A DNA stretch of 64,000 nt from Desulfovibrio inopinatus DSM 10711 (lineage in GTDB: Bacteria; Desulfobacterota; Desulfovibrionia; Desulfovibrionales; Desulfovibrionaceae). A program made the translations under genes and the position numbers. Shown here piece by piece: positions 17,856 through 26,941 of the stretch. The stretch covers positions 47,503 through 111,502 of the forward strand of contig NZ_AUBP01000028.1 in NCBI RefSeq assembly GCF_000429305.1, read 5' to 3'. Position 1 is the stretch's first letter. Each line of letters opens with the position of its first letter. The notes under the pieces are model-generated. The model had not been told where the DNA came from and searched no databases. It saw nothing but the letters and a program-made list of their open reading frames with translations.

Positions 17856-18989
17856 CTAACGCATATCATCTTCCATCGCCGTCAAATGCCCTGCCCAAGC
17901 TGCCAGGCCAAACCATGTCCAGTTATTGTCATAATAGTGATCCGGGTTGCGTAATATGGAAGCCAGGTTTGCGGGCGAAAGCTTGTCATTCACCAAGGCC
18001 GTCGCAAGCTGTGGTGAATACATTTTGAGTGCCGGCAAAATGCTCCCATAAAAGCTTATTGAGGTGACATCACTTTTCTTCACTCCAGTAACAGAATACT
18101 GTGTGTATAAAGCTCCGTCCCTCGCCAAAATATCAACTATGGCTGTTGTGCGGGCAGGATCGCTACACGCCCGAGGGAAGTTGTTCAGAAGACAGTCCAC
18201 TGCAACGCGCCAGTATACGCGCATCGCATCGAATGAAAAATCTCCGGAAAGCCGTCCTTTTTCAGCCAGAGGAACAAAGTGTCCAGATTTGTCGAGAATG
18301 GCAAAATCAGCTGGCAAGAGAACATTTTTTTGTTCAAGAAAGCGTGTCAGCACATCGTAACATCGCTCACGTACCCCGAGCCAATCTCCTTCCGGATCGA
18401 GAGTCGCAAAATGTGGATAGGCGTAAAATGTAAAATATGAAAAATTAATAATACGGTTAGAGACAGCCCAGTTCCCGGCGCTGGGAATCCAGCCTCCATC
18501 GACGGGAATTCCTTCTATCTGGCGTATAGCCGTAATCAGTGCTTTCGCTCGATCACGGTATTCGGGCATATTGAATGCTTTAGCTGCTAATATCAGCGCA
18601 AACGCGATATCTTGATCAGCATCCGTCGCGGTATTGGCATCAAGAACGCGCCCACCATCTTTGGGAGTCCATTGCCAGGAATACAACCCGTCCGGACGAG
18701 CAAGGTGGGCTTCCGTCCAATTGAAAACGCGATAGAACGTTTCTTTGTCTCGCATCCACACGGCGCGAAGTAAGGCATAGGATTGTCCTTCACTCGTCAC
18801 CTCCTGCCGTGCCTCATCCCATACATATCCCTCAGGCCGAAGGAAGGTCTCCTTATAGGCCACCCAAGACGTATCAAGAAATGCCAGGCTCGAATGTGAA
18901 TTCTTCTGTGATTGGCAGCCAAGTATCAACGACGAGAGAATCAACGCGAGCGCCATACATTGCCCACAAAGAATGCGAAACATTTTCAC
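17856..18989 (-). CDS. Glycoside hydrolase family 8 lipoprotein (BcsZ-like endoglucanase)
   Basis: A 377-residue lipoprotein: signal peptide with lipobox LILGC, lipidated at Cys25. The mature part is a GH8 (alpha/alpha)6 enzyme. The general acid is expected at Glu67 in SEGQSYALL and the conserved aspartate in TDADQDIAFAL (about 122-132), both present. BcsZ-type cellulases trim beta-1,4-glucan during cellulose secretion; here it is the last gene of the four-gene operon, four bases after the outer-membrane barrel gene. The lipid anchor is unusual compared with soluble periplasmic BcsZ. The polymer might not be plain cellulose. Confidence 0.85.
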   Translation of the reverse strand: MKMFRILCGQCMALALILSSLILGCQSQKNSHSSLAFLDTSWVAYKETFLRPEGYVWDEARQEVTSEGQSYALLRAVWMRDKETFYRVFNWTEAHLARPDGLYSWQWTPKDGGRVLDANTATDADQDIAFALILAAKAFNMPEYRDRAKALITAIRQIEGIPVDGGWIPSAGNWAVSNRIINFSYFTFYAYPHFATLDPEGDWLGVRERCYDVLTRFLEQKNVLLPADFAILDKSGHFVPLAEKGRLSGDFSFDAMRVYWRVAVDCLLNNFPRACSDPARTTAIVDILARDGALYTQYSVTGVKKSDVTSISFYGSILPALKMYSPQLATALVNDKLSPANLASILRNPDHYYDNNWTWFGLAAWAGHLTAMEDDMR

Positions 18990-18992
18990 TCC

Positions 18993-20210
18993 TCAAAAGG
19001 AATATTTCAGAAAAAAATTACCTCGATTGAGCCAATAGCCATCTGTATCAGTGTAGGCGAATACCCCAACGCCGATGCGGAGTGATTCATATTTATAGGC
19101 GATATTAAGCAACCCATGTATACCTTCCTGCGTATCTCCATCCTTGGTCGAATCCCTCGTCCACAGCAATTGAGGATTCACCTCGGCTTCCACTTCGAGG
19201 AAGCCGAAATCCTGAATAGTATGGAACATCACCCCTGTCGTAATATGATAATATGGGGAAAAATAACCTGGTTTATCTTCGGTATTGGATTCCATATAGA
19301 CATTCGGCCGAATAACGGTCCAATGTTTATCTCGGCTCCAAAGGATTGGAACCTGATAGTGCGCATATCCCCATTGTCGCAGGTTACCGTCTTCCATGGA
19401 ATCAAGTCCGCCTTCGAGATGAAGCTGATGCTCTGGAAAGGTGACAATGTTGGTGAAAATACGGGCCTTATTCACGGCCAAGTCCGGAGCCATTTTGGTC
19501 ATGTCCGTAATGCGGTTGAAAAGTCGTGTATCATACTTGTCGTGTTCGGCCCACATACTTTCACGCTTCGCTTCTGCACCGATTTCCGATTCGTTATCGA
19601 AAATGTATTTCAACCCGAGCTTACCGCCAACGACATATCCCCGATACATGGGGGTTCTCAGCCACGAGTTCAGATCACCATTGCTATCTCGCCAGATTGC
19701 ACCCTCAGAGCTTTGCAATTGAAAATTTTCGTATCCCAAAGCCCCCCACAGGACGAAGCGCGGTGTCACAAAAAGATCAACAAATCCCAATGACACGGCC
19801 GTACGCCACACCTCAGTTTCATGACGCGACCCTTTGGCATCCTGATGAATCTGCCCCGTCATGGCCTGGAGACGGAGCTTGAGAGCATCCCATAACGTCC
19901 CCCCGCCGTAGATTCCACCATGCAAAACAGTAATGTCGTTCTGGTCACGAAATCCGGCACCATATACCCCGGCAAAGGGTCTCATCTTTTCATTGAGTTC
20001 CGCTTCGGCTTTGGCAATTTCCGCACTTAAAGCATCAGCATTCGTCACCGCTACGGACATATCCATAGAACTGGTCGTGGTCGGTCCACGAGTTATGCTT
20101 GCCTCCGTTTCACCCAGTTCCTGTTGGGAGGCTGCTGCTGCTCCGGTTGTGATCAAGACCAGTAAAACAATGGCCTGGAGAAATCTGAAGATACATTTCA
20201 TGGCTCTCAT
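18993..20210 (-). CDS. Outer-membrane beta-barrel protein of the exopolysaccharide operon
   Basis: A 405-residue exported protein with a signal peptide (residues 1-26, TGAAAASQ) and a short coiled region (ADALSAEIAKAEAELNEKM). Alternating hydrophobic/aromatic strands follow, ending in a C-terminal phenylalanine (NFFLKYSF), the usual outer-membrane insertion signal. Its place after the TPR scaffold gene suggests that it is the pore half of a split BcsC-like exporter, with the TPR half encoded separately. I recognise no exact family from sequence alone; the barrel call rests on composition and the C-terminal signature. Confidence 0.7.
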   Translation of the reverse strand: MRAMKCIFRFLQAIVLLVLITTGAAAASQQELGETEASITRGPTTTSSMDMSVAVTNADALSAEIAKAEAELNEKMRPFAGVYGAGFRDQNDITVLHGGIYGGGTLWDALKLRLQAMTGQIHQDAKGSRHETEVWRTAVSLGFVDLFVTPRFVLWGALGYENFQLQSSEGAIWRDSNGDLNSWLRTPMYRGYVVGGKLGLKYIFDNESEIGAEAKRESMWAEHDKYDTRLFNRITDMTKMAPDLAVNKARIFTNIVTFPEHQLHLEGGLDSMEDGNLRQWGYAHYQVPILWSRDKHWTVIRPNVYMESNTEDKPGYFSPYYHITTGVMFHTIQDFGFLEVEAEVNPQLLWTRDSTKDGDTQEGIHGLLNIAYKYESLRIGVGVFAYTDTDGYWLNRGNFFLKYSF

Positions 20211-20256
20211 CCTTTCGTGTCAGCATACTCGCGTCTACCAGCAATTCCACAAACGG

Positions 20257-23200
20257 CTATTGTCCTGTGAGTCCCTCCGGTACAGTGGCACCAAATTGTT
20301 TGGCCTTCTCGAAACTCTCTCGAGCTCGAGCATAGTCACCACGTCGGGTCGCAGCGATACCCCGCCACAGCCACATTTTTCCTTCGTCCGGTCCCTTTTC
20401 TTTGGCGAGATCGGTAAAGATGTCATACGCCTGCAACTGTCGATTACGAGCGACATCCACGTACCCTAACCACTTCTGGCCTTCTGGATGTGCCATAATT
20501 TCCCGACGGTGCTCACGGAGGAGTTTGTCAGCTTCGGCACTATTCCCTTCCAAGTGCAAAGCTTGGACCAATGCTAACGTCGCTTTATAGCCTTCACCTG
20601 CTTGCATTGCCTGGCGAGCCCATTCTTCCGCAGCGCCAAACCGTTTCGCGGCCAAATTCGCTTGAGCCAGTTCCAAAAGAAGACCTTTGGAACCACGAGC
20701 AGCGACGACACGATCATATAGGGATAATGCCTGGACATATTCTCCGGAGTTGATCGCAAAACGCGCTATTTCTAACAATACATCAGGATTATTCGGATTG
20801 GTTGCCAGAAAACGATTATACGCTGATCGGGCAAGAGCCTTATTCCCGGCCTTATCGGCTGCACGAGCCAGTTTAAGCGAAAGATTTGCCTTTCCACCTG
20901 CTTTTATTGCCAGTTCGTATGCTTTCACCGCTGATAAGTACTTTTTCGCATCAAAACGGAGGTCACCAAGATCCTCAAGCCCTTGAACCGTTTTCAGCTC
21001 TCTGGAGGCGAAGAGCTTTTCATAGAGAGCCAATGCCTTGTCTTTACGACCGATCAAGCGATATTGACCTGCCAGCCATTGTAATTCAACCGGTTTTAGA
21101 GAGCGTTGAGAGGACAAACGTTCCAACGCTTTGACAGCCAACTTCGGATTTTTTCCGTCCATAGAAGCCCGGGCGGCAAGAACAAGGAGTTTGGGATTCC
21201 TGGAATCCCAGGCGTGCAACGCTTTCAGGCGCTTTTGTGCACCGGCTGAGTCACCGACTTCAAGATACGCTTCGATAAGACTGGTATTCGACGTTGCGCG
21301 GGCACGTGGAGAAACTCCCTTCATGGCGAGCAAGTGGGTATATGCACGGATTGCAGCCGGATAATTTTTCGTAAAACTATACAGCCTGGCAAGTCGATAC
21401 AGCATATTCGGATAGGCTTGACGAGACTCGGCTCCACCTTTGGACAATACCGAGATGGCTGCAGAAAATTGACGCCGCGATTCGTATAACGTTGCCAATT
21501 CAATGACAGCTTGCTGATTTCCAGGGTCGTTAGCGAGGAGTTGACGATAGACAGCTTCCGCCTGCGACGTCTTGCCAGATCGGGCCAGAAGTCCAGCCCA
21601 CTTCAACATGTTCTTGTCGTCATTCGGGGTTAATTTCAGATACTGTCCCATTGCTTGAGCTGCAGCGCCCGGCTCTTTCCGAGCGTCATACGCATCAGCT
21701 AAATCCAGCCAAACAGAAGCATTTTGTGGCTGACGCTCGGACCATGCAAGCAAAAGCGGAATCGCTTGATCATATTTTCCGGCGAGAAAGGCTGCATTGG
21801 CCGCAAGCTCTAATACTTCCTCACGGGCATCGGTGTGAGCGACGTCACCAAGCGTATCGAATGCTTCCGCGTAGCGCTTTTCCCGCATCAGAAGCCACGC
21901 ATAACGAATACGTGTTTCTTCAGAAGCTTTTCCGGAAGCCAAAGCTTTGCGGTATTCCTTCTCTGCAGCATAATCATCCAGTGAGGCAACTTCGGCGGAA
22001 GTTTTCTCTTCAGTTTTTGCAGGAAGAGATGCTTGGGTGGACTGGTCTAATGCATAGGCTAATTGTTCTTTGATCTTAACGTTATCCGGATGTATTTTGG
22101 CTAACTCCGCATAAAGGGTTGCAGCCTCGGCGTATTTGTTGAGTTCAAGTGCTAATTCGGCTCGTGCACGCAGATTGTCCACATTAGGAACGCTCGTAAA
22201 TAATGCATATGCTTTAGCCGGTTTCTTCACAGTGCGAATGGCAATGGCCAGCTGGTTGGTAACCTCTTTATTTCCCGGCTCGAGCTCATGAAGTTTTTCA
22301 AGCAGTGGTTGAGCCTGGTCAAATTTTCCAGCCAGGAATGCAGCATTCGCTGCGAGTTTTAATATATCCCTCGAAGCATTAACGTTAGCCAATGGACCAA
22401 GCGCATCGAATGCTTCCGCGTAGCGCTTTTCCCGCATCAAAAGCCATGCGTAACGAACTCGCGTTCCCTTAGAGGCTTCTCCGGAAGCCAGAGCTTGACG
22501 GTATGCTTCTTCTCCATCGGTATCACCCGAGGAAGCAACCTCTTCCTGTACGCTTTCCGTCTCATCCATTGTCGAACCAGATGTTTGTGCTTGAAGAGTT
22601 TGCGCTGTTCGATCCAAGGCATACGCCAGTTGCTCCATCACATGGACATCATTCGGATATTCTTTTGCCAATGCTTTATAAAGTGTTGCAGCTTCCGCGA
22701 ATTTATCGAGTTCGAGTGCCAATTCAGCTCTCGCGCGCAAATTGTCCGCATCGGGAACACTCGTGAACAACGCATAGGCTTCGGCTGATTTTCCCAAGGC
22801 ACGTAAGGCAATGGCAAGCTGGTTCTTCGCCTTGACGTTTGTAGGATCAGATTGAATGATTTTTTCGAGTAAGGGGACAGCTTCGTCAAAACGTTCGAGT
22901 TCCATGGCCAGCTGTGCGCGTAAGGGGGCATTGGAAGCATCCGGATGTGCATTCAGCAGCGCATAGGCTTCAGCGGGCTTGTTTTCTGCACGCAGCACGA
23001 TGATCAACTGCTCTTGAGCCCAATTCTGAACGTTTTGGTCATTTGACGCCGAAAGCAATTTATTCAATGCATCGTCTGCTCTCCCCCAATCTTTTATTGC
23101 CATGGCAGAAGCTGCGAGGGCTCGCAAATACTTTGGATTACCAGGAGATTGCTTTAATAAATGCTCATAATCGGCAATTGCATCAACCTGTTCGCCGTAC

Positions 23201-23661
23201 TGTGCTTGCAAACCGGCTCGACGTTCAAGCAAAGGAATTTCCAGACCCTCTGGTGGAAGCGTGGCGAGAACTTTTTCGGCTTCTTTTTCTTGCCCTTCGG
23301 AGAGAAGCAATTTTCCCAGCCCAAGTGATGCTTCAGGATCACCAGGCTTCAGTTCAAGTGCCCGAGAATAGGACGCCATAGCGTCACTCAATCGATCAGC
23401 TTTCTCTTCAAGCGATGCCTTGAAAACAAGATATCCAGCATTGTTCGGATCTCGATTCAGTGCTTTATCAAGAACATCAAGAGCTTTTTCCGTCTCGCCG
23501 GCCCCAGAAAGGCCTTGGGCTTCCTGGTAATATGTGTATCCATCTTTCCAGAATTCTGGTTTAACCTTATTAATCGTCCACAGCGTTACTCCGACCCAAA
23601 AAAGAATAAATAGGGTCAGGAACACCGTACGTCGTTTGGATTTAGTCGAGGGAGTAGACAT
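20257..23661 (-). CDS. Large TPR scaffold of exopolysaccharide export (BcsC/PelB-like)
   Basis: A 1134-residue protein with one N-terminal membrane helix (about residues 12-30) followed by more than twenty TPR-type helix pairs (repeated patterns such as AxAxLYxxLAKxxPxNVxVxEQLAYALD). In cellulose, Pel and PNAG systems such TPR domains span the periplasm and guide the polymer to an outer-membrane barrel. Here the barrel is a separate downstream gene and the anchor is in the inner membrane. An internal block of 183 residues is duplicated. The start overlaps the 3' end of the synthase gene by 20 bases, so translation is probably coupled. Confidence 0.82.
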   Translation of the reverse strand: MSTPSTKSKRRTVFLTLFILFWVGVTLWTINKVKPEFWKDGYTYYQEAQGLSGAGETEKALDVLDKALNRDPNNAGYLVFKASLEEKADRLSDAMASYSRALELKPGDPEASLGLGKLLLSEGQEKEAEKVLATLPPEGLEIPLLERRAGLQAQYGEQVDAIADYEHLLKQSPGNPKYLRALAASAMAIKDWGRADDALNKLLSASNDQNVQNWAQEQLIIVLRAENKPAEAYALLNAHPDASNAPLRAQLAMELERFDEAVPLLEKIIQSDPTNVKAKNQLAIALRALGKSAEAYALFTSVPDADNLRARAELALELDKFAEAATLYKALAKEYPNDVHVMEQLAYALDRTAQTLQAQTSGSTMDETESVQEEVASSGDTDGEEAYRQALASGEASKGTRVRYAWLLMREKRYAEAFDALGPLANVNASRDILKLAANAAFLAGKFDQAQPLLEKLHELEPGNKEVTNQLAIAIRTVKKPAKAYALFTSVPNVDNLRARAELALELNKYAEAATLYAELAKIHPDNVKIKEQLAYALDQSTQASLPAKTEEKTSAEVASLDDYAAEKEYRKALASGKASEETRIRYAWLLMREKRYAEAFDTLGDVAHTDAREEVLELAANAAFLAGKYDQAIPLLLAWSERQPQNASVWLDLADAYDARKEPGAAAQAMGQYLKLTPNDDKNMLKWAGLLARSGKTSQAEAVYRQLLANDPGNQQAVIELATLYESRRQFSAAISVLSKGGAESRQAYPNMLYRLARLYSFTKNYPAAIRAYTHLLAMKGVSPRARATSNTSLIEAYLEVGDSAGAQKRLKALHAWDSRNPKLLVLAARASMDGKNPKLAVKALERLSSQRSLKPVELQWLAGQYRLIGRKDKALALYEKLFASRELKTVQGLEDLGDLRFDAKKYLSAVKAYELAIKAGGKANLSLKLARAADKAGNKALARSAYNRFLATNPNNPDVLLEIARFAINSGEYVQALSLYDRVVAARGSKGLLLELAQANLAAKRFGAAEEWARQAMQAGEGYKATLALVQALHLEGNSAEADKLLREHRREIMAHPEGQKWLGYVDVARNRQLQAYDIFTDLAKEKGPDEGKMWLWRGIAATRRGDYARARESFEKAKQFGATVPEGLTGQ
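21840..22690 (-). repeat. Internal 549-bp duplication in the TPR gene
   Basis: Blocks around 21850-22150 and 22400-22700 align at a constant offset of 549 bases (for example GCGTATCGAATGCTTCCGCG at 21852 and its near copy at 22401). They encode paired segments with the shared motifs RIRYAWLLMREKRYAEAFD / RVRYAWLLMREKRYAEAFD and NLRARAELALEL. The duplication keeps the frame and lengthens the TPR solenoid. Confidence 0.8.
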
Positions 23662-25231
23662 TCTCTGGATCCTCCTCTGGTTCCCATTCTCCTGGGCTCA
23701 GGGACGCCCATACCACCTGCGACATGCTCCAAATGGCAATAGCTGAAATAAGGACGTTCGCGGCAATGATTTTCGGTTCGCACAGCTCTGCGAAAAGTGA
23801 GACAAAAGGTAACGTCAGGTTAAGGAGCAAAATACAAGACTGCGGAAATACAGCCCAAAATGACGACCTGCTACTCGCTGCCAGTGTGCATCGTAACGAT
23901 GCATTATTCGGACAATAGCTCGGTTTTTTCCCTTTAGGGTAAAAAAAAGCCCGTATAATCCCCCGCATATAAATAGGAAACAGCCCCGCAAGCATACGAA
24001 ACTGCTTGCCAGGCTGTTGTCCATAGCACAAATAGCGGGTGGCCAGCACCATCACCAGGAAATACACAGAGCGTAAGACGATAAACTCTAATTCAGGACG
24101 GAGTAATATCGTATTCCCAGTGAGATAACTCCAAATAGGTATGAGATAGAAAAATGGAAAAATGAAGGCGGAACAAATGTAAGACAGTGCCACTGTCGAG
24201 TATTCCATGCGAGCGATAAAACGTAATCCTTTTTTGAAAAAAGGATTATCCCACAAAAAAATACGCATCGTATCAAGAGCCCACTGTCCACGCTGTTGGT
24301 AGACTCCACTGATACTCGTCGGCGACAACCCACGACTCAACGCATGAGGAAAATAAAATGATTTCCAACCGTGTGCGTGAAGTTCGTAGGAAGTGGTCAG
24401 GTCTTCGACGATGTTCCACTCAACAAAACCACCGATACTATCGAGTGCCTTTCGTCGGTACAATACACCAGAGCCACTGGAAAGTGCCGTATCATTGTTG
24501 TCCATACCAAGTTGGACAATATCGTAATATATTTGCGATTTATTATAGAAAGGATCGCCTTCTTGGGTTAAATAACTCTGTTTGGATTGCACAAACGCAA
24601 CGGAATCGAAACGCATATATCCAAGAAGACTATTAACAATATTGGGCTGCGCAATTTGATCGGCATCCAAGACAAGAATAAGATCTCCAGATGAATGGCG
24701 CATTCCAAAATTTAAGTTTCCAGATTTGGCATTTTCATTGGGAACATTGCTTTGAGGACGAGAAAGATAGTGAAAACCGTATTCACGCGCCAACGCCTCC
24801 ACTTCCGGACGACCAGCGTCATCAAGAACATACCGGCTAATGGGTCCATCATACTTGATACGACTCGCTGCCCGCAACGTCATGGTCAGATATTGAACAG
24901 GTTCACTGTAGGTTGGGATGAAGACATCAATACTATAGGCTACCGCAATCGGTAATCCTTCTTTGGGTTTATATCGAAGACGCCACAATCCTACAGTCGC
25001 AAAAATAAAGAGGAGCCAGCACGCTACTTCAGCAAGAACAAAGAAAAAAGCCACCACGGGGAATTCTCTGTTAACAGCGAGAGAAACCCAATACAGGTAA
25101 TAGCCGCCTATCAAAATTGTCAGAATTGAAAGTAACTGCGCCTTTATTCTTCTTGGTCGGTCTTCAAGATCCCAGAACCTTCGAGAATAACGCGCAGCTC
25201 CCCTTTGAGGAGTGTTTTTTTCTTGCCACAT
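23642..25231 (-). CDS. Cellulose synthase-like processive glycosyltransferase (BcsA-like, no PilZ)
   Basis: A 529-residue inner-membrane GT2 polymerase with two N-terminal and about four C-terminal membrane helices around a cytoplasmic GT domain. Catalytic motifs: Asp102 in DVFIPTYSEP, DD near 137, the metal-binding LDAD (188-191), SSGSG (251-255, equivalent to FFCGS) and VED (275-277, equivalent to TED). QRGQW (313-317) replaces the canonical QxxRW, so the acceptor-binding Arg is Gln. There is no C-terminal PilZ domain, so direct cyclic-di-GMP control seems absent. AAGGA precedes the ATG. It is first in an operon with TPR, barrel and GH8 genes. The product is probably a beta-glucan-like polymer. 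Confidence 0.85.
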   Translation of the reverse strand: MWQEKNTPQRGAARYSRRFWDLEDRPRRIKAQLLSILTILIGGYYLYWVSLAVNREFPVVAFFFVLAEVACWLLFIFATVGLWRLRYKPKEGLPIAVAYSIDVFIPTYSEPVQYLTMTLRAASRIKYDGPISRYVLDDAGRPEVEALAREYGFHYLSRPQSNVPNENAKSGNLNFGMRHSSGDLILVLDADQIAQPNIVNSLLGYMRFDSVAFVQSKQSYLTQEGDPFYNKSQIYYDIVQLGMDNNDTALSSGSGVLYRRKALDSIGGFVEWNIVEDLTTSYELHAHGWKSFYFPHALSRGLSPTSISGVYQQRGQWALDTMRIFLWDNPFFKKGLRFIARMEYSTVALSYICSAFIFPFFYLIPIWSYLTGNTILLRPELEFIVLRSVYFLVMVLATRYLCYGQQPGKQFRMLAGLFPIYMRGIIRAFFYPKGKKPSYCPNNASLRCTLAASSRSSFWAVFPQSCILLLNLTLPFVSLFAELCEPKIIAANVLISAIAIWSMSQVVWASLSPGEWEPEEDPENVYSLD

Positions 25232-25984
25232 GTAAGTATTCCTTTTGGGGTGTACAAAGAGACCTCTACATCTAACATCATTTTTCCTATTTGATCAATA
25301 TGAATTATTTTTTTGTAGCATGAAAATTTTGCCGTAATGCTTATTTTTGATTGTCGAGTCACGATATAAAGAGATGTAGCCAATATATATATTTTGTGGC
25401 CTGCGATAAAAATGTAATATCGTAAAATAACACACAACGTGATGGAGATCTCAACGGATACATCAATGTATTATCTTCTCAACAAGCAATATATATATCA
25501 GAGAATACAAACCGATAAACATTTTGAATCATATAAAATAATAACAATTTATTTTTTATGATTTAGGATGGATTGCGTGCACCTACTGTCACTCATCGAT
25601 GACAGACAATACAATGGACACATTAATCTTCTATCTAAAAATAAATTAATAAAGCGCAGAACAAATGATACAATTATCTTGTTTATAGTTTGTTATAGAA
25701 TAATACAGCACGAAGAAATAGTACATAGCAAATTCACACTAGATAACTGCACATAAATTGAATTTCTGTTTGTTGATCTTTTCTCTTTTTGTTTCATATT
25801 TAGATTGTCTATGATGAAATAAAAAATGGATTCATGGTCATTTTAAAGAACGTATACGATTCAATTTGAAAAAACACTCTTCAGTGCCCTTCAAAGAGTA
25901 AGGCCCTCTCCACACGGAGAGGGCCTTACTCTGCTCAAAAAGAATATTCTGTACTAAAAATAGAGAGAAAGAGCATTCGGAACG
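25232..25984. other. AT-rich intergenic region upstream of the exopolysaccharide operon
   Basis: About 750 very AT-rich bases. It must carry the promoter of the minus-strand synthase operon. A 62-codon frame at 25568-25756 has no ribosome site and poor composition, so I do not call it. The right end holds the terminator of the next gene. No RNA gene is recognised. Confidence 0.5.
25895..25932. terminator. Strong bidirectional terminator
   Basis: AGAGTAAGGCCCTCTCC and GGAGAGGGCCTTACTCT form a 17-bp perfect stem with an ACAC loop, about 50 bases after the stop of the minus-strand gene ending at 25985. T-rich sequence follows on the minus side. Confidence 0.85.
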
Positions 25985-26263
25985 CTATGCATTACCTCTC
26001 TCATTTGTCATAGCGGGCTGCGCTTGGGCGCCTTCTTGTTTATGGACAAGCCCTGATTCAATAAATTTATCCATCACATTTTGCATCATATTAAAAGATT
26101 CAACAAACCCTTGAGGAGTCAGAATAATTCGCTGACACCGTTCTCGAAGAGGTTCGCCTTTGGCGTCAACTTTATCGGCAGACAACGAATAGAAATCAAG
26201 TCGAATAACACCACGCCCCAGGTCAATTTTCATAAGCCCATCGGAAAATTTTTCATCAATCAT
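25985..26263 (-). CDS. Conserved hypothetical protein, 92 residues
   Basis: A small cytoplasmic protein starting MIDEKFSDGLMKIDLGRGVI. It has a beta-rich first half, a helix (FVESFNMMQNVMDKFIESGL) and a disordered tail. The start at 26263 follows AAGGAG at six bases; the longer frame to 26311 has no such site. It is followed by a strong terminator and preceded 80 bases upstream by the exported protein gene. I do not recognise a named family. Confidence 0.65.
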   Translation of the reverse strand: MIDEKFSDGLMKIDLGRGVIRLDFYSLSADKVDAKGEPLRERCQRIILTPQGFVESFNMMQNVMDKFIESGLVHKQEGAQAQPAMTNERGNA

Positions 26264-26343
26264 GCCGACTCCTTGTTGTTGAAATTTGCCAAAGAAAAAG
26301 GAGACGATCAAATCGCCTCCTTATTCCGAATGCAAGGGAAAGA

Positions 26344-26838
26344 CTACTCTTCACCAAGTTCTTTTTTCACATCTTCCGGACTCATTTCCCAATAAGGATA
26401 CCCATCTTTTGTGCGCCGAACTTTGATCTGATCTTGTTCTTTCTTTACTTTGTTGGCTAATACAACGTCGTTACCATCGATCTCGGCCCATACACCTCGA
26501 ACTTTCACCATATCGCCAACACGAAGCCCTATGGAATCAAGGTTCACAAATCCCTTCGGACCCAAATGGACCGTTTCTTTCTGCCGATCGTTTTTGTCTT
26601 CAACAATAAGACCTACACCTGGAGCCATTCCGGGGAAGGGAATGATTTCAACTACATCTACGACGCGTCCTTTGAATGAATCCAATTCACTCGCATCATA
26701 AAGCTGGTCATACTTCCCTCCTCGCTCCCAGCCTGCGTATTTGCCGGAATGAGCGAAGGATGCCGGTGCAGTCAAAAGGAGGGCCAAGCTTGTGAAGAAC
26801 CCTATAATACCAAGTCCCGAAATACGTACATTCATCAC
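26344..26838 (-). CDS. Exported hypothetical protein with an OB-fold-like domain
   Basis: A 164-residue protein with a signal peptide (residues 1-29, cleavage after ASFA-HS). The mature domain is beta-rich with the layout FKGRVVDVVEIIPFPGMAPG...GLIVEDKN...VHLGPKGFV...GDMVKVRGVW, which resembles small periplasmic OB-fold proteins. It ends in a charged tail with YPYWEMSP. Partner and ligand unknown. The gene precedes the 92-residue gene on the same strand. Confidence 0.6.
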   Translation of the reverse strand: MMNVRISGLGIIGFFTSLALLLTAPASFAHSGKYAGWERGGKYDQLYDASELDSFKGRVVDVVEIIPFPGMAPGVGLIVEDKNDRQKETVHLGPKGFVNLDSIGLRVGDMVKVRGVWAEIDGNDVVLANKVKKEQDQIKVRRTKDGYPYWEMSPEDVKKELGEE

Positions 26839-26941
26839 GTCCTCCAGAAGACGGGCGTTGGAGTTGAATCAAACTATAGAACACCACCGTATTGTGAATA
26901 ATAGTGAAAGCTCCCTCGTCTGGCAAGTGTACTATAAGAAG

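Noticed and set aside
25144..25437. 97-codon frame overlapping the synthase start
   Set aside because: Its latter part is an alternative frame of the synthase gene, and the first part is AT-rich intergenic DNA without a ribosome site.
25568..25756. 62-codon frame in the AT-rich gap
   Set aside because: Composition typical of AT-rich spacer, no ribosome site, no family.
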